A stretch of 64,000 nucleotides of DNA from Desulfobacterium sp. GTDB taxonomy: Bacteria > Desulfobacterota > Desulfobacteria > Desulfobacterales > Desulfobacteraceae. The translations under genes were made by a program, and so were the position numbers. The notes beneath the pieces were generated by a model. That model did no database searches. It was not told the origin of the DNA and saw only the letters and a list, made by a program, of their open reading frames with translations. Shown piece after piece: positions 53,201 to 61,575 of the stretch (its first letter is position 1; each line of letters begins with the position of its first letter). The stretch lies in contig JAEINR010000004.1 in assembly GCA_016342325.1 (NCBI GenBank), positions 1-64,000 of the forward strand, written 5' to 3'.

Positions 53201-56200
53201 GACAGTCTGGCCAGGGCCCTGGAGGCTGAACCCATATTGCCAAAGGTGGCCAGTGCGTTCCATCAGAAATTTCTTGAAAACCAGACCGGTGCTTTCCGGG
53301 CCGCCATCATCGGCATGAAGCGCAGTGGGGTGTTTGATGAGATAGATCTTGCACGGAAAGAGATCCCGGAAGCGTTTAAAAATAATAGGGATTGGCGTTC
53401 GGATACGGGCAGTTTTTTTACGGCCCGACCCATGGGGGACAAGGCAAAGGTCGCCTTTGTATACCCCGGAGGACTCAACTCCTATGTGGCCATGGGACGG
53501 AACCTGTTCCAATTGTTTCCCGAGCTCTATGACAAGGCCGGGAATTATACCTCCCGCATGGGGGATGTGGTGGGATGCGATTTGATCAATCCCAAAAGCA
53601 TGGTCTCTCCGTCCCTGGAAAAGGGGGAGGATATGGGGGAGAAGCTGTTTGATACGCCGTCAGCCATGTTTGAAAGCGGCATGATGTCCTCGGTGCTCTA
53701 TACGGACATCATCAGGGACAGTTTTAAAATCCGCCCGGACCAGGCCCTGGGATACAGCATGGGCGAGGTGTCCATGCTTTTTGCCCTGGGGGTCTGGGAC
53801 GATATGGACGGTCTCCAGGACAAGTTCAATGGGTCCCCCCTTATTAAACAGCGCCTCAGGGGATCGGTGGAGGATCTCATCGGCCCATTCGATCCCAATG
53901 AATCAACGGGAAAGATCTGGTACAGCTACAGCTTGAATGCCACCCCGGAAGCGGTTCGACGGGCCCTTGCAAAGGACAGTGAAATTTCCAAGGGGCGGGC
54001 GGCCTACCTGATTTTTGTCAACACCCCCAACGAGGTGGTGATCGCAGGGTATGACCAGGCGTGCAAGCGGGTGATAAAGGCGCTGAAATGCAACTATTTC
54101 GAGGTGCCGGTGTCGGACGTGATCCACAGCGAACTTGTGAAGAACGATTATGAGGAGCTCTTTAAAATTCATAGGCTTCCTGTAAAGAAGGTGGAGAATA
54201 TCGATTTCTACTCTGCCTTTAATTTTGCCCCCATTGTTCTTGACTCCGATTGCGTGGCCCGGAACATTGCCGATATCTACTCCCATGAGATCGATTTCCA
54301 GAAGCTTGTGGAAACATCCCATGGAGAAGGCGGCCGGATCTTTATCGAGCTCGGGCCCCGGGACAATTGCACTGGATGGATTCGGGAAATCCTGGACGGT
54401 AAGGATCACCTGGCCGTGTCCGTGGGCCGCAAGGACGGTGAAGAAAATCTATCCATCATCCAGGCCCTTGCCCAACTGTTTTGCCACCAAATTGAGATGG
54501 ACATCTCCCCCTTGTTTATTGATGAGGGACTTAAACAGGTCTCAAAGCGGCTTTTGGTGAAATCCATTAAGCTGGGGGGGGCGGACCTTGACAGCCAGGT
54601 AAACAGTGTGGAAAACCAGGCCCTCTTTAGCAAGATGACCGCTCCTGGTGCCACCGTTGCAACACCCAAGGAATCCAAGCCAAGCAAGCCAACCCAAAAA
54701 ACCAAGAATCAGGAAGAAAGGTCGACTGTTTTGAATACCCAAGCCAACACCGATATACCGGAACATGCCCGGAAACAGGACGCCATTGTTACGGCAGAGA
54801 GCGTTAATGGAAAGGCCGGCGAACTTGATCTGCCCGGCAAAAACAATGGGAGGCCCAACGAACTTGATCTGTTCAGCAAAAACATCTCCCTTCTCAGCCG
54901 GGCCCATGACGGGTTTCTTGACAACAGACACCAGGGGGCTACCCACCTCAAAGGGATGATTGAACACCAGATCGCCATGGCAGGGAGGAAAGGAGCTGCC
55001 GGGCCTGTTTTAGACAATCTTGACACGCCCCGGGCCAGTGTGACCGGTGGCATGGATGCGATAGCTCCTGCCAACACGCCTGTCCGGGTGCCTCGGCAGC
55101 TGGATGCGCAACCTGCCAGGGATGTGCCAACGCCTGCCCAAACGCCCAAGGCGATCTGGGACCATGGGGATCTCCTGGAGTTTGCCGAGGGAGATATTGC
55201 CAAGGTGTTTGGTGACGAATATGCCATCATCGACACCTACAGCCGCCGGGTGCGCCTGCCCATGGAAGACTACCTCCTGGTGACCCGGGTTACGGAACTG
55301 GATGCTGTCTGCGGGGAGTTCAAACCCTCCACCATGACCACGGAATATGATATTCCCATGGATTCCCCCCTGACCATCGACGGTCAGATTCCCTGGGCGG
55401 TCTCCGTGGAGTCAGGACAGTGCGATCTGCTTCTGATTAGTTACATGGGCATCGATTTCCAGTGCAAGGGAGAGCGGGTGTACCGGTTGCTGGACTGCAC
55501 CCTGACCTTTATGGAAAATATTGCCATGGAAGGGGAGACCCTGCGGTACGATATCAGCATCAACTCCTTTGCCAAGAGCGGGGATAGCCTGCTCTTCTTC
55601 TTCAGTTACAGGTGTTTTGTTGAAGATCGCCTGGTGCTCAAGATGGATGGCGGCTGCGCTGGTTTCTTTACCGAGGGAGAACTGGATGCCGGAAAGGGGA
55701 TTGTTTACCTGGAGGAGGAGATAAGGAAGCGGGGCGAAATCAAGAAGCAAACCTTCACCCCGTTCCTGACCTGCCCGAAAACATCTTTCCAGCATGAAGA
55801 GCTGCTGGACATCATACAGGGAAACCGTGCGGCCTGCTTTGGAGAGGCCTATGGCCAAGAGGGACTCAACCCCTCCCTGCGGTTTGCCTCGGAAAAAATG
55901 CTCATGATCGACCGGATTCCCATGGTGGATATCCAGGGCGGGCCCTGGGGCCTGGGGTGCGTTACCGGGGAAAAGATCCTGGATCCCGACCACTGGTACT
56001 TTCCCTGTCACTTTAAGGATGACCAGGTCATGGCCGGATCACTCATGGCCGAAGGCTGCGGACAGCTGCTTCAATTCTTCCTGCTTTATATGGGCATGCA
56101 CACCCGGACAACGGACGCACGATTCCAGCCCATCCCAAACCTGCCCCAAAAGGTCCGGTGCCGTGGACAGGTGGTTCCCCAGCATGGTGTGCTCAAATAC

Positions 56201-57592
56201 AGGCTTGAGATCACAAAGATCGGACTTGATCCCCACCCCTACTCCATCGCCAACATCGATATTTTGCTCAACGATCGAATTGTGGTGGACTTCAAAGATT
56301 TAGGCGTGCAGCTGGTTGAAAAAACGAGAGGGGATAAATATAAGCTTGATCCGTCCCTGATGGCGTTGGCCCTGGTCGAGAAGACCCGGGTGGCGGCTGT
56401 GCCAGAGAAGCCCGCTGGGAAATCCCGGGATGACATCGCCCTCTACAACCCGTTTCACATGGCGCATTTTGCCACGGGAACCATTTCCGAGTGTTTTGGT
56501 CCGGATTTCAGGATCTACGACAACCGGGTGGCCCCCCGTACCCCCAACGGCGACCTCCAGCTCACCACCCGGGTCATGGAGGTCGTTGGGGAGCGCCATG
56601 ATTTCAAGAAGCCCGCCTATTGCGTGGCGGAGTATGATGTGCCCGAGAATGCCTGGTATTACACCAACAACGCCCATGGCGGGGTGATGCCCTATTCTGT
56701 GATCATGGAAATTGCTTTACAGCCCTGCGGATTTATCTCTGCCTGCATGGGCACCACGCTTCTCTCCCCGGATACGGATTTTTATTTCAGGAACCTCGAC
56801 GGTGCAGGCCACCTTCACCAAGACCTGGATCTCCGGGGCAAGACCATTGTTAACACGTCCACACTCTTGAGCACCGTGTTCATGGGCAACACCATCATCC
56901 AATCCTTTACCTTTGAAATGACAGTGGACGGCATGGTGTATTATTCCGGCACTGCCGTGTTTGGATATTTTGTGGCGTCGGCCCTGACCGATCAAGTGGG
57001 ATTGGATAAGGGGATCGACAACCATCCCCTGACAGCGCAAAAGTACTTGAAAAATGCGGCCGTGGATTATATTGATCTACAGGACGCCCATGTCCGGGAA
57101 CGATACTATCAGGGGGCGGAAGCAAAACCTTTTTACAGGCTTTGCGGCCCCCAGCTGGACTTTCTCACAAAGGTGCGCATCGTTCCCACGGGGGGAGAGA
57201 ACGGGCTTGGGTATATCTATGCGGACAGGCCCATTGACGAGACGGACTGGTTCTTCAAGTGTCATTTCTTCCAGGATCCGGTCATGCCGGGTTCCCTGGG
57301 GGTCGAGTCGGTGATGCAGGCCCTCCAGGTGTTTGCCCTGCACCAGGATCTTGGCGCCCGGTTTGACTGTCCCCGGTTTACCCAGATCGAGGGGAACATT
57401 GCATGGAAATACAGGGGACAGATCAATCCGGACATCGACGCCATGTCCATCGAGGTTCACATCACCAAGGTGGAAGAAACCGATGATAAGGTGACGGTGG
57501 TGGGCACTGCCAGCCTGTGGAAAGACAGGATCAGGATTTATGAGGTGGCGGACATTGCCATCGTGATCGAGGAAGGAACACCTGTCGCCTGA
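50297..57592 (+). CDS. pfaC: PfaC-like: KS-CLF-AT-DH-DH
   Basis: KS LALDAACSSSIYSMK; CLF-like region lacking Cys (SISSEENSVFKAL); AT ALGYSMGEVSMLFAL; two FabA-like hotdogs (FPCHFKDDQVMAGSL; FKCHFFQDPVMPGSLGVESVMQALQ). Confidence 0.92.
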   Translation: MIAVIGISCLLPGANNCKQYWQNLLDGKNTKSTASVNEFGVDPTAYFAEKKGTTDRSYCMEGGFVRDFQFDPEGYALSSDYLTSLDDLHKWVLYVSREALKDSGYEGKTEALKNCGVVLGNLSFPTRTSNRLCLPLYHSALEESIRKNKGFENFKLPPHAPPIAGDLSVDNMMISGFPAGLIARAMELKGTSLALDAACSSSIYSMKIACDYLMNGKADMMLAGAVSCADPFFISMGFSIFQAYPNIPESSPLDRSSRGLIAGEGAGMFVLKRLEDALRDGDNIYSVIRGVGLSNDGRGQSVLSPSSDGQNLAFERAYENAKVSPGEVSFIECHATGTPLGDKVELDSMDIFFGKHGASPHVGSSKSNVGHLLTAAGMSGMIKTIMAMDHGLLPGTIGIKEPQSSKNNVISQRQIPTKTIPWPESRENGVRHAAVSGFGFGGTNAHIVFEHRDDYSKMMGNGKQGENTAKVINLFEEKKSRGASSDSSMAIIGMDALFGSSGDITEFHRTVYEGLQLFRTLPDERWKGMEKCESLLKQYGFKDGKAPLGAYVEKFDIDFLGFRIPPNKDDRLIPQQLITLKVADRALKDAGIKEGTNTGVLVAMGSELSLHQFRGRVNLTTQLDQGFPEDYPGLSPEERKTLKDNIKLGVHGIAQVNQYTSFIGNIMASRISSVWDFSGPSHSISSEENSVFKALDVAQMMLDSREVDTVVVAAVDLAGGMENILLRNLKNPMNTGASTMGFDAGVNGWMVGEGAGALVLKRRDHALKDKDRIYATVNSLAFAQGTDEDAVARASEKAAKAAGISLTDVGYLEVFASGIESQDRAEIAGLTRTYGGQDETLKCAIGSVKANIGHTFAASGMAGLIKTALCLFNRFIPATPGWTGPKYLKKWQESPFFVPTTSRTWFDDGQRDVRVAALSGLGDDGSCAHLILSDEPGQERRSNDYLAQMPLSMFPVTGNTEQEIQQGLDSLARALEAEPILPKVASAFHQKFLENQTGAFRAAIIGMKRSGVFDEIDLARKEIPEAFKNNRDWRSDTGSFFTARPMGDKAKVAFVYPGGLNSYVAMGRNLFQLFPELYDKAGNYTSRMGDVVGCDLINPKSMVSPSLEKGEDMGEKLFDTPSAMFESGMMSSVLYTDIIRDSFKIRPDQALGYSMGEVSMLFALGVWDDMDGLQDKFNGSPLIKQRLRGSVEDLIGPFDPNESTGKIWYSYSLNATPEAVRRALAKDSEISKGRAAYLIFVNTPNEVVIAGYDQACKRVIKALKCNYFEVPVSDVIHSELVKNDYEELFKIHRLPVKKVENIDFYSAFNFAPIVLDSDCVARNIADIYSHEIDFQKLVETSHGEGGRIFIELGPRDNCTGWIREILDGKDHLAVSVGRKDGEENLSIIQALAQLFCHQIEMDISPLFIDEGLKQVSKRLLVKSIKLGGADLDSQVNSVENQALFSKMTAPGATVATPKESKPSKPTQKTKNQEERSTVLNTQANTDIPEHARKQDAIVTAESVNGKAGELDLPGKNNGRPNELDLFSKNISLLSRAHDGFLDNRHQGATHLKGMIEHQIAMAGRKGAAGPVLDNLDTPRASVTGGMDAIAPANTPVRVPRQLDAQPARDVPTPAQTPKAIWDHGDLLEFAEGDIAKVFGDEYAIIDTYSRRVRLPMEDYLLVTRVTELDAVCGEFKPSTMTTEYDIPMDSPLTIDGQIPWAVSVESGQCDLLLISYMGIDFQCKGERVYRLLDCTLTFMENIAMEGETLRYDISINSFAKSGDSLLFFFSYRCFVEDRLVLKMDGGCAGFFTEGELDAGKGIVYLEEEIRKRGEIKKQTFTPFLTCPKTSFQHEELLDIIQGNRAACFGEAYGQEGLNPSLRFASEKMLMIDRIPMVDIQGGPWGLGCVTGEKILDPDHWYFPCHFKDDQVMAGSLMAEGCGQLLQFFLLYMGMHTRTTDARFQPIPNLPQKVRCRGQVVPQHGVLKYRLEITKIGLDPHPYSIANIDILLNDRIVVDFKDLGVQLVEKTRGDKYKLDPSLMALALVEKTRVAAVPEKPAGKSRDDIALYNPFHMAHFATGTISECFGPDFRIYDNRVAPRTPNGDLQLTTRVMEVVGERHDFKKPAYCVAEYDVPENAWYYTNNAHGGVMPYSVIMEIALQPCGFISACMGTTLLSPDTDFYFRNLDGAGHLHQDLDLRGKTIVNTSTLLSTVFMGNTIIQSFTFEMTVDGMVYYSGTAVFGYFVASALTDQVGLDKGIDNHPLTAQKYLKNAAVDYIDLQDAHVRERYYQGAEAKPFYRLCGPQLDFLTKVRIVPTGGENGLGYIYADRPIDETDWFFKCHFFQDPVMPGSLGVESVMQALQVFALHQDLGARFDCPRFTQIEGNIAWKYRGQINPDIDAMSIEVHITKVEETDDKVTVVGTASLWKDRIRIYEVADIAIVIEEGTPVA

Positions 57593-57638
57593 AGACCCCA
57601 TGCCGGTGGACGAAGCAAACCATGGGGATAAAAAAACA

Positions 57639-57666
57639 GGGGGACAGATTTCAAATTTGCCCCCGG
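57639..57666. repeat. Imperfect hairpin GGGGGACAGATTTcAAATTTGCCCCC between pfaC and pfaD
   Basis: Shares the ACAGATTTNAAATYTG core with 39589 and 59471. Confidence 0.5.
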
Positions 57667-57698
57667 ATACCAACGCCTTTGAAAGGAACGTATAACTT

Positions 57699-59342
57699 AT
57701 GTCTGCAAGTGGTTTAAGTTTATCAAATTCATATAGTGATCAAAACCTGGGATGGATGGTTGAGCAAGCAGATATTGTCAACGATATTGAATCTGTCCGT
57801 AACGTACTTCTGGACATGGGCCAGCCTTGTTTTATCGCAGAAAATGGGAATGGCCTGGGCATTTCCAACAGCCGGGAAGCGGGTGCGGCAGTGTCCGGAA
57901 ACGTGGCCGCCTTTGCCCCTGCCTACGGCCCGGGTCTCCTGGGGGATCAGGAGTTCAGAAAGGACCATGGGACAAAATACAGCTATTATGGCGGCGCCAT
58001 GGCCAACGGCATTGCCTCGGAAGAGATGGTGATCGCCCTGGGCCGGGCCGGATACCTTGGGTCCTTTGGGGCCGGGGGACTGGTGCCCTCCCGCATTGAG
58101 GCGGCCATTTTGCGGGTACAGAAAGAGCTCCCCAAGGGGCCCTATGCCTTTAACTTCATCCACAGCCCAAGTGAACCGGCCCTGGAGCGGGGGGCTGTGG
58201 ACCTGTATTTGAAATACGGGGTGCCCTGTGTGGAGGCGGCCGCCTTTATAGATCTCACGGAAAATATTGTCTATTATCGTGTGGCCGGTCTCAAGCGCGG
58301 CCCGGACGGAGAGATTGTCATGGGCAATCGCATCATTGCCAAGATCTCCCGCCGTGAGGTGGCTATAAAATTCATGGCGCCCCCTCCGGAAAAGATGGTG
58401 GCCCAACTCCTCTCAAAGGGCTTGATAACCCCGGACCAGGCGGAGATGGCCAAGCAGGTGCCCATGGCCGACGACATCACGGCCGAGGCCGATTCCGGTG
58501 GACACACGGACAATCGCCCCATGGTTTCCCTGTTGCCGTCCATCATTGCCCTTCGAAATGAGGTACAGGCCAAATATAAGTACAAGGAAAACCTGCGTGT
58601 GGGGGTTGGCGGAGGAATCGGCACTCCGGAGGCAGCCCTTGCGGCCTTTGCCATGGGCGCGGCCTATGTGGTCACCGGTTCCGTGAACCAGGCCTGCCTG
58701 GAATCCGGCGCAAGCCCACACACCAAAAAACTTCTGGCCCAGGCGGACATGGCTGATGTGACCATGGCACCAGCCTCGGACATGTTCGAAATGGGGGTAA
58801 AACTCCAGGTGCTCAAACGAGGCACTCTGTTCGCCATGCGGGGGCAGAAACTCTACAACCTTTATAATGCCTATAACTCCATTGAGGAGATACCTGCAGC
58901 CGAGCGTCTGAAGATCGAGAAACAGATTTTCAGGCGGAACCTGGACGAGATCTGGAAAGACACGGTGTCGTTTTTCAAGGAGCGGGATCCCCTGCAGATC
59001 GACCGGGCCATGGAGAATCCCAAGAAAAAGATGGCCCTGATTTTCAGGTGGTACCTGGGGCTTGCCTCCCGTTGGTCCAACATTGGTGAAAAGGGGCGGG
59101 AGATGGATTACCAGATCTGGTGTGGACCCTGCATGGGTGCCTTCAACAACTGGACCGCCGGCACATACCTGGAACAGCCGGAAAACCGGAACGTGGTGGA
59201 TGTGGCCTCCCACCTGATGGCTGGCGCGGCCTACCTGTTCCGAATCCAGACCCTCCGGAGCCAGGGGGTTCAGGTCTCTCCCGGGCTGACCCAGTATATT
59301 CCCCAAAACAGAATGGTCTATTGCTCTGGTCAGGCCAATTGA
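57699..59342 (+). CDS. pfaD: PfaD enoyl reductase (2-nitropropane dioxygenase-like FMN protein)
   Basis: FIAENGNGLGISNSREAGAAVSGNVAAFAPAYGPGLLGDQEFRKDHGTKYSYYGGAMANGIASEEMVIALG. Confidence 0.95.
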   Translation: MSASGLSLSNSYSDQNLGWMVEQADIVNDIESVRNVLLDMGQPCFIAENGNGLGISNSREAGAAVSGNVAAFAPAYGPGLLGDQEFRKDHGTKYSYYGGAMANGIASEEMVIALGRAGYLGSFGAGGLVPSRIEAAILRVQKELPKGPYAFNFIHSPSEPALERGAVDLYLKYGVPCVEAAAFIDLTENIVYYRVAGLKRGPDGEIVMGNRIIAKISRREVAIKFMAPPPEKMVAQLLSKGLITPDQAEMAKQVPMADDITAEADSGGHTDNRPMVSLLPSIIALRNEVQAKYKYKENLRVGVGGGIGTPEAALAAFAMGAAYVVTGSVNQACLESGASPHTKKLLAQADMADVTMAPASDMFEMGVKLQVLKRGTLFAMRGQKLYNLYNAYNSIEEIPAAERLKIEKQIFRRNLDEIWKDTVSFFKERDPLQIDRAMENPKKKMALIFRWYLGLASRWSNIGEKGREMDYQIWCGPCMGAFNNWTAGTYLEQPENRNVVDVASHLMAGAAYLFRIQTLRSQGVQVSPGLTQYIPQNRMVYCSGQAN

Positions 59343-59450
59343 TACCACGACTTATTAATAAGGGTAAGGTTGGTATCATGTCATTTGACTGGCACTATAG
59401 GATGTAAAATTGTATTACGGAATGCCCTATAAAAATTTAATTTAAGCCAT

Positions 59451-59513
59451 GGGGACAGACGTTAAGCATGGGGATAGATTTGAAATCTGTCCCTGATACG
59501 TAACTCTGTCCCC
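59451..59513. repeat. Nested inverted repeat GGGGACAG-[GGGATAGATTTgAAATCTGTCCC]-CTGTCCCC
   Basis: Inner 11-bp stem (one G:U) inside 8-bp outer arms, plus GTTA/TAAC pairing; intergenic. Confidence 0.65.
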
Positions 59514-59533
59514 GATAGGATACAGAGGTTGTT

Positions 59534-59926
59534 ATGGAGTCAAAGATGTATCATTTCCCCGTGCAGATCTATTATGAAGATACGGATCATTCAGGTGTTG
59601 TTTACCATGCCAATTACCTGAAATATTTTGAACGGGCCAGGGAAGAGGTGATCGGAAGTGAAAAACTGGCAGCCATGTGGAATGACCAAAAATTAGGGTT
59701 TGCCGTTTATAAACTCGATATTCAGTACAACGAGGGGGCAGAGTTCGGCGATGTGCTGGATATCAGAACCTCTTTTAAAAAAGAGGGCGATTACCGGGTT
59801 GTCTGGAGACAGGAAGCCTGGAGAAAAGACGGCAAAAAAGCGGCTGTTGCAGCCAATATTCATCTTGTGTGTGTCAGCAGTGAGAAGAAACTGCTTAAAA
59901 TCCCGAACCTTGATCTGTTTACCTGA
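59534..59926 (+). CDS. Hotdog (YbgC/4HBT-type) acyl thioesterase
   Basis: FPVQIYYEDTDHSGVVYHANYLKYFERAREEVIG. Confidence 0.92.
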   Translation: MESKMYHFPVQIYYEDTDHSGVVYHANYLKYFERAREEVIGSEKLAAMWNDQKLGFAVYKLDIQYNEGAEFGDVLDIRTSFKKEGDYRVVWRQEAWRKDGKKAAVAANIHLVCVSSEKKLLKIPNLDLFT

Positions 59927-59976
59927 AATTAAAGGTTGGTATGTTTTTTTGGGCGCAGCGCTTCAATTCGTGCCAA

Positions 59977-60090
59977 ATAACCAGCATGGCCGGAGCATGG
60001 TGTTTGTGCTTCGTCCCCAACGAAAAATGGGTCGAAGACGCGGATTCAACGTCACTGAATACATCGCTTTGACCGGAGTTTCATATAAAA
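59977..60090. repeat. Dispersed ~95-115-bp repeat, copy B (partner at 36814-36910)
   Basis: ataaccagcatggccggagcatggtgtttgtgcttcgtccccaacgaaaaatg...acatcgctttgaccggagtttcatataaaa. Confidence 0.75.
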
Positions 60091-60192
60091 TCCAGAGGTT
60101 TTTCCGGCACGTGTCCTGTAATAGCAGTATTTGACGAAGGTAATTTCAAGTGTTATTGTATGTGTAATCATGCTGATAAAAAAGGTGGTATT

Positions 60193-60462
60193 ATGCGAAT
60201 AAAAAATTATTTATCTTCAACAAATCTTGCTAAGAACACTGCGGCAACACTCAGCTCCATTGAGGCCGGTGATACGGATAAGATCATTATCCTTAAGAAT
60301 AATACCCCCAAGGCCATTCTGATATCCATTGACGCTTACGAGGCAATGGAGGAAGAAATAGAAGATCTTCGCCTGACAGCCCTTGCACTGTCACGGATGC
60401 AAAATTTTGATCCCAGCGAGAGCATTTCCCACGAAGAGATGATGAAGAAATATGCAAAATGA
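60193..60462 (+). CDS. Phd/YefM-family antitoxin
   Basis: YLSSTNLAKNTAATLSSIEAGDTDKIIILKNNTPKAILISIDAYEAME; ATGA overlap with the downstream toxin. Confidence 0.82.
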   Translation: MRIKNYLSSTNLAKNTAATLSSIEAGDTDKIIILKNNTPKAILISIDAYEAMEEEIEDLRLTALALSRMQNFDPSESISHEEMMKKYAK

Positions 60463-60743
60463 AATGGGAAATCGTTTATCACAAAGATGTGGATGAAGAC
60501 CTGAAAAGTGTGGGGCCTGCCGCTGCAAGAAGAATTGTCAGAACCATCGATAAAAAGCTTGCCTATGAACCGGAAAAATTTGGCGCACCACTGTCCCATA
60601 ATCTCAAAGATTTTCGAAAGTTGAGAATTGGTGATTTCAGGGTCGTTTATCAAGTGGCTCATAAAAAGGTAATCATTTTTGTTTTGGCTGTTGGACCAAG
60701 GCGTGATAAGGAAATATATCGATCAGCCTCAGATCGACTGTGA
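60459..60743 (+). CDS. RelE/ParE-family toxin
   Basis: MKWEIVYHKDVDEDL...LKDFRKLRIGDFRVVYQVAHKKVIIFVLAVGPRRDKEIY. Confidence 0.88.
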   Translation: MKWEIVYHKDVDEDLKSVGPAAARRIVRTIDKKLAYEPEKFGAPLSHNLKDFRKLRIGDFRVVYQVAHKKVIIFVLAVGPRRDKEIYRSASDRL

Positions 60744-60761
60744 ATGGTACCCTCCTGAATT

Positions 60762-60859
60762 CAAAAAAGCGGCTGTTGCAGCCAATATTCATCTTGTGTG
60801 TGTCAGTCGTGGAGAAAAAAACTGCTTAAAATCCCGGATCTTAAGTCGTTTTTATGAAA
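60762..60859 (+). pseudogene. Duplicated 3' fragment of the thioesterase gene (source 59833-59931)
   Basis: caaaaaagcggctgttgcagccaatattcatcttgtgtgtgtcag shared exactly, then diverged actgcttaaaatcccg... Confidence 0.88.
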
Positions 60860-60951
60860 TGGAATGGGGTGGTGTTAATGCAACGTAACATTGCATTTTG
60901 CAATTCTTGATGTTATGTTAATGGGTAAGAACACTTGAGGAGGTGACGATA

Positions 60952-61170
60952 ATGCCAACCGCAGTACGAATTACCGACGATTTGGTTCGGGATGCAAAAA
61001 TATTTAGTAAAATTGAAAAACGGTCATTAACCGGTCAGATTGAACATTGGGCAAGGATTGGAAAATGTGCTGAAGAAAATCCCGATTTAACCTATAGTCT
61101 GATTAAGGAGATGCTTATCGGCCTTGCAGAGCTGGAACAAGGTGAATCCTCAGAGTATAATTTTGGATAA
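60952..61170 (+). CDS. ParD-like antitoxin
   Basis: MPTAVRITDDLVRDAKIFSKIEKRSLTGQIEHWARIGKCAEENPDLTYSLIKEML; RBS gaggaggtga. Confidence 0.78.
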   Translation: MPTAVRITDDLVRDAKIFSKIEKRSLTGQIEHWARIGKCAEENPDLTYSLIKEMLIGLAELEQGESSEYNFG

Positions 61171-61176
61171 TCGTTA

Positions 61177-61458
61177 ATGAAAATTTTTCAATCCCGATCA
61201 TTTGAACGAAAAGTTAAAAAATTCAGCAAACCTGAAAAGACGGTGCTTGACAAGCAAATTCGAAAGATTGCCGGAAATGCATCTGTTGGTGTAGAAAAAA
61301 AAGGCGATCTCCGTGGTGTATACGTTTATAAGTTCAAAATAAAAAGCATCCAATATTTGATTGCATACCGTTTCATTGGAGAAGATCTTGAATTAATAAT
61401 GATCGGCCCCCATGAAAATTATTATCGTGAATTAAAAACCTACCTCAAAACAAGATAA
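61177..61458 (+). CDS. RelE/ParE-superfamily toxin
   Basis: SFERKVKKFSKPEKTVLDKQIRKIA...YKFKIKSIQYLIAYRFIGEDLELIMIGPHENYYRELK. Confidence 0.8.
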   Translation: MKIFQSRSFERKVKKFSKPEKTVLDKQIRKIAGNASVGVEKKGDLRGVYVYKFKIKSIQYLIAYRFIGEDLELIMIGPHENYYRELKTYLKTR

Positions 61459-61575
61459 ACGAAGTCAACCGGTCTCCAACGTCGGATCATATAAGGCTGA
61501 CGGACCAGGGGCTCTTTTACCCTTACAAACTCAAATCCATTGACAAAACAGGGGGATGGCAATAGATAACAGGGT

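Noticed and set aside
51755-53512. 585-aa minus-strand ORF antisense to pfaC
   Set aside because: Antisense to the CLF and AT regions; no domain signature.
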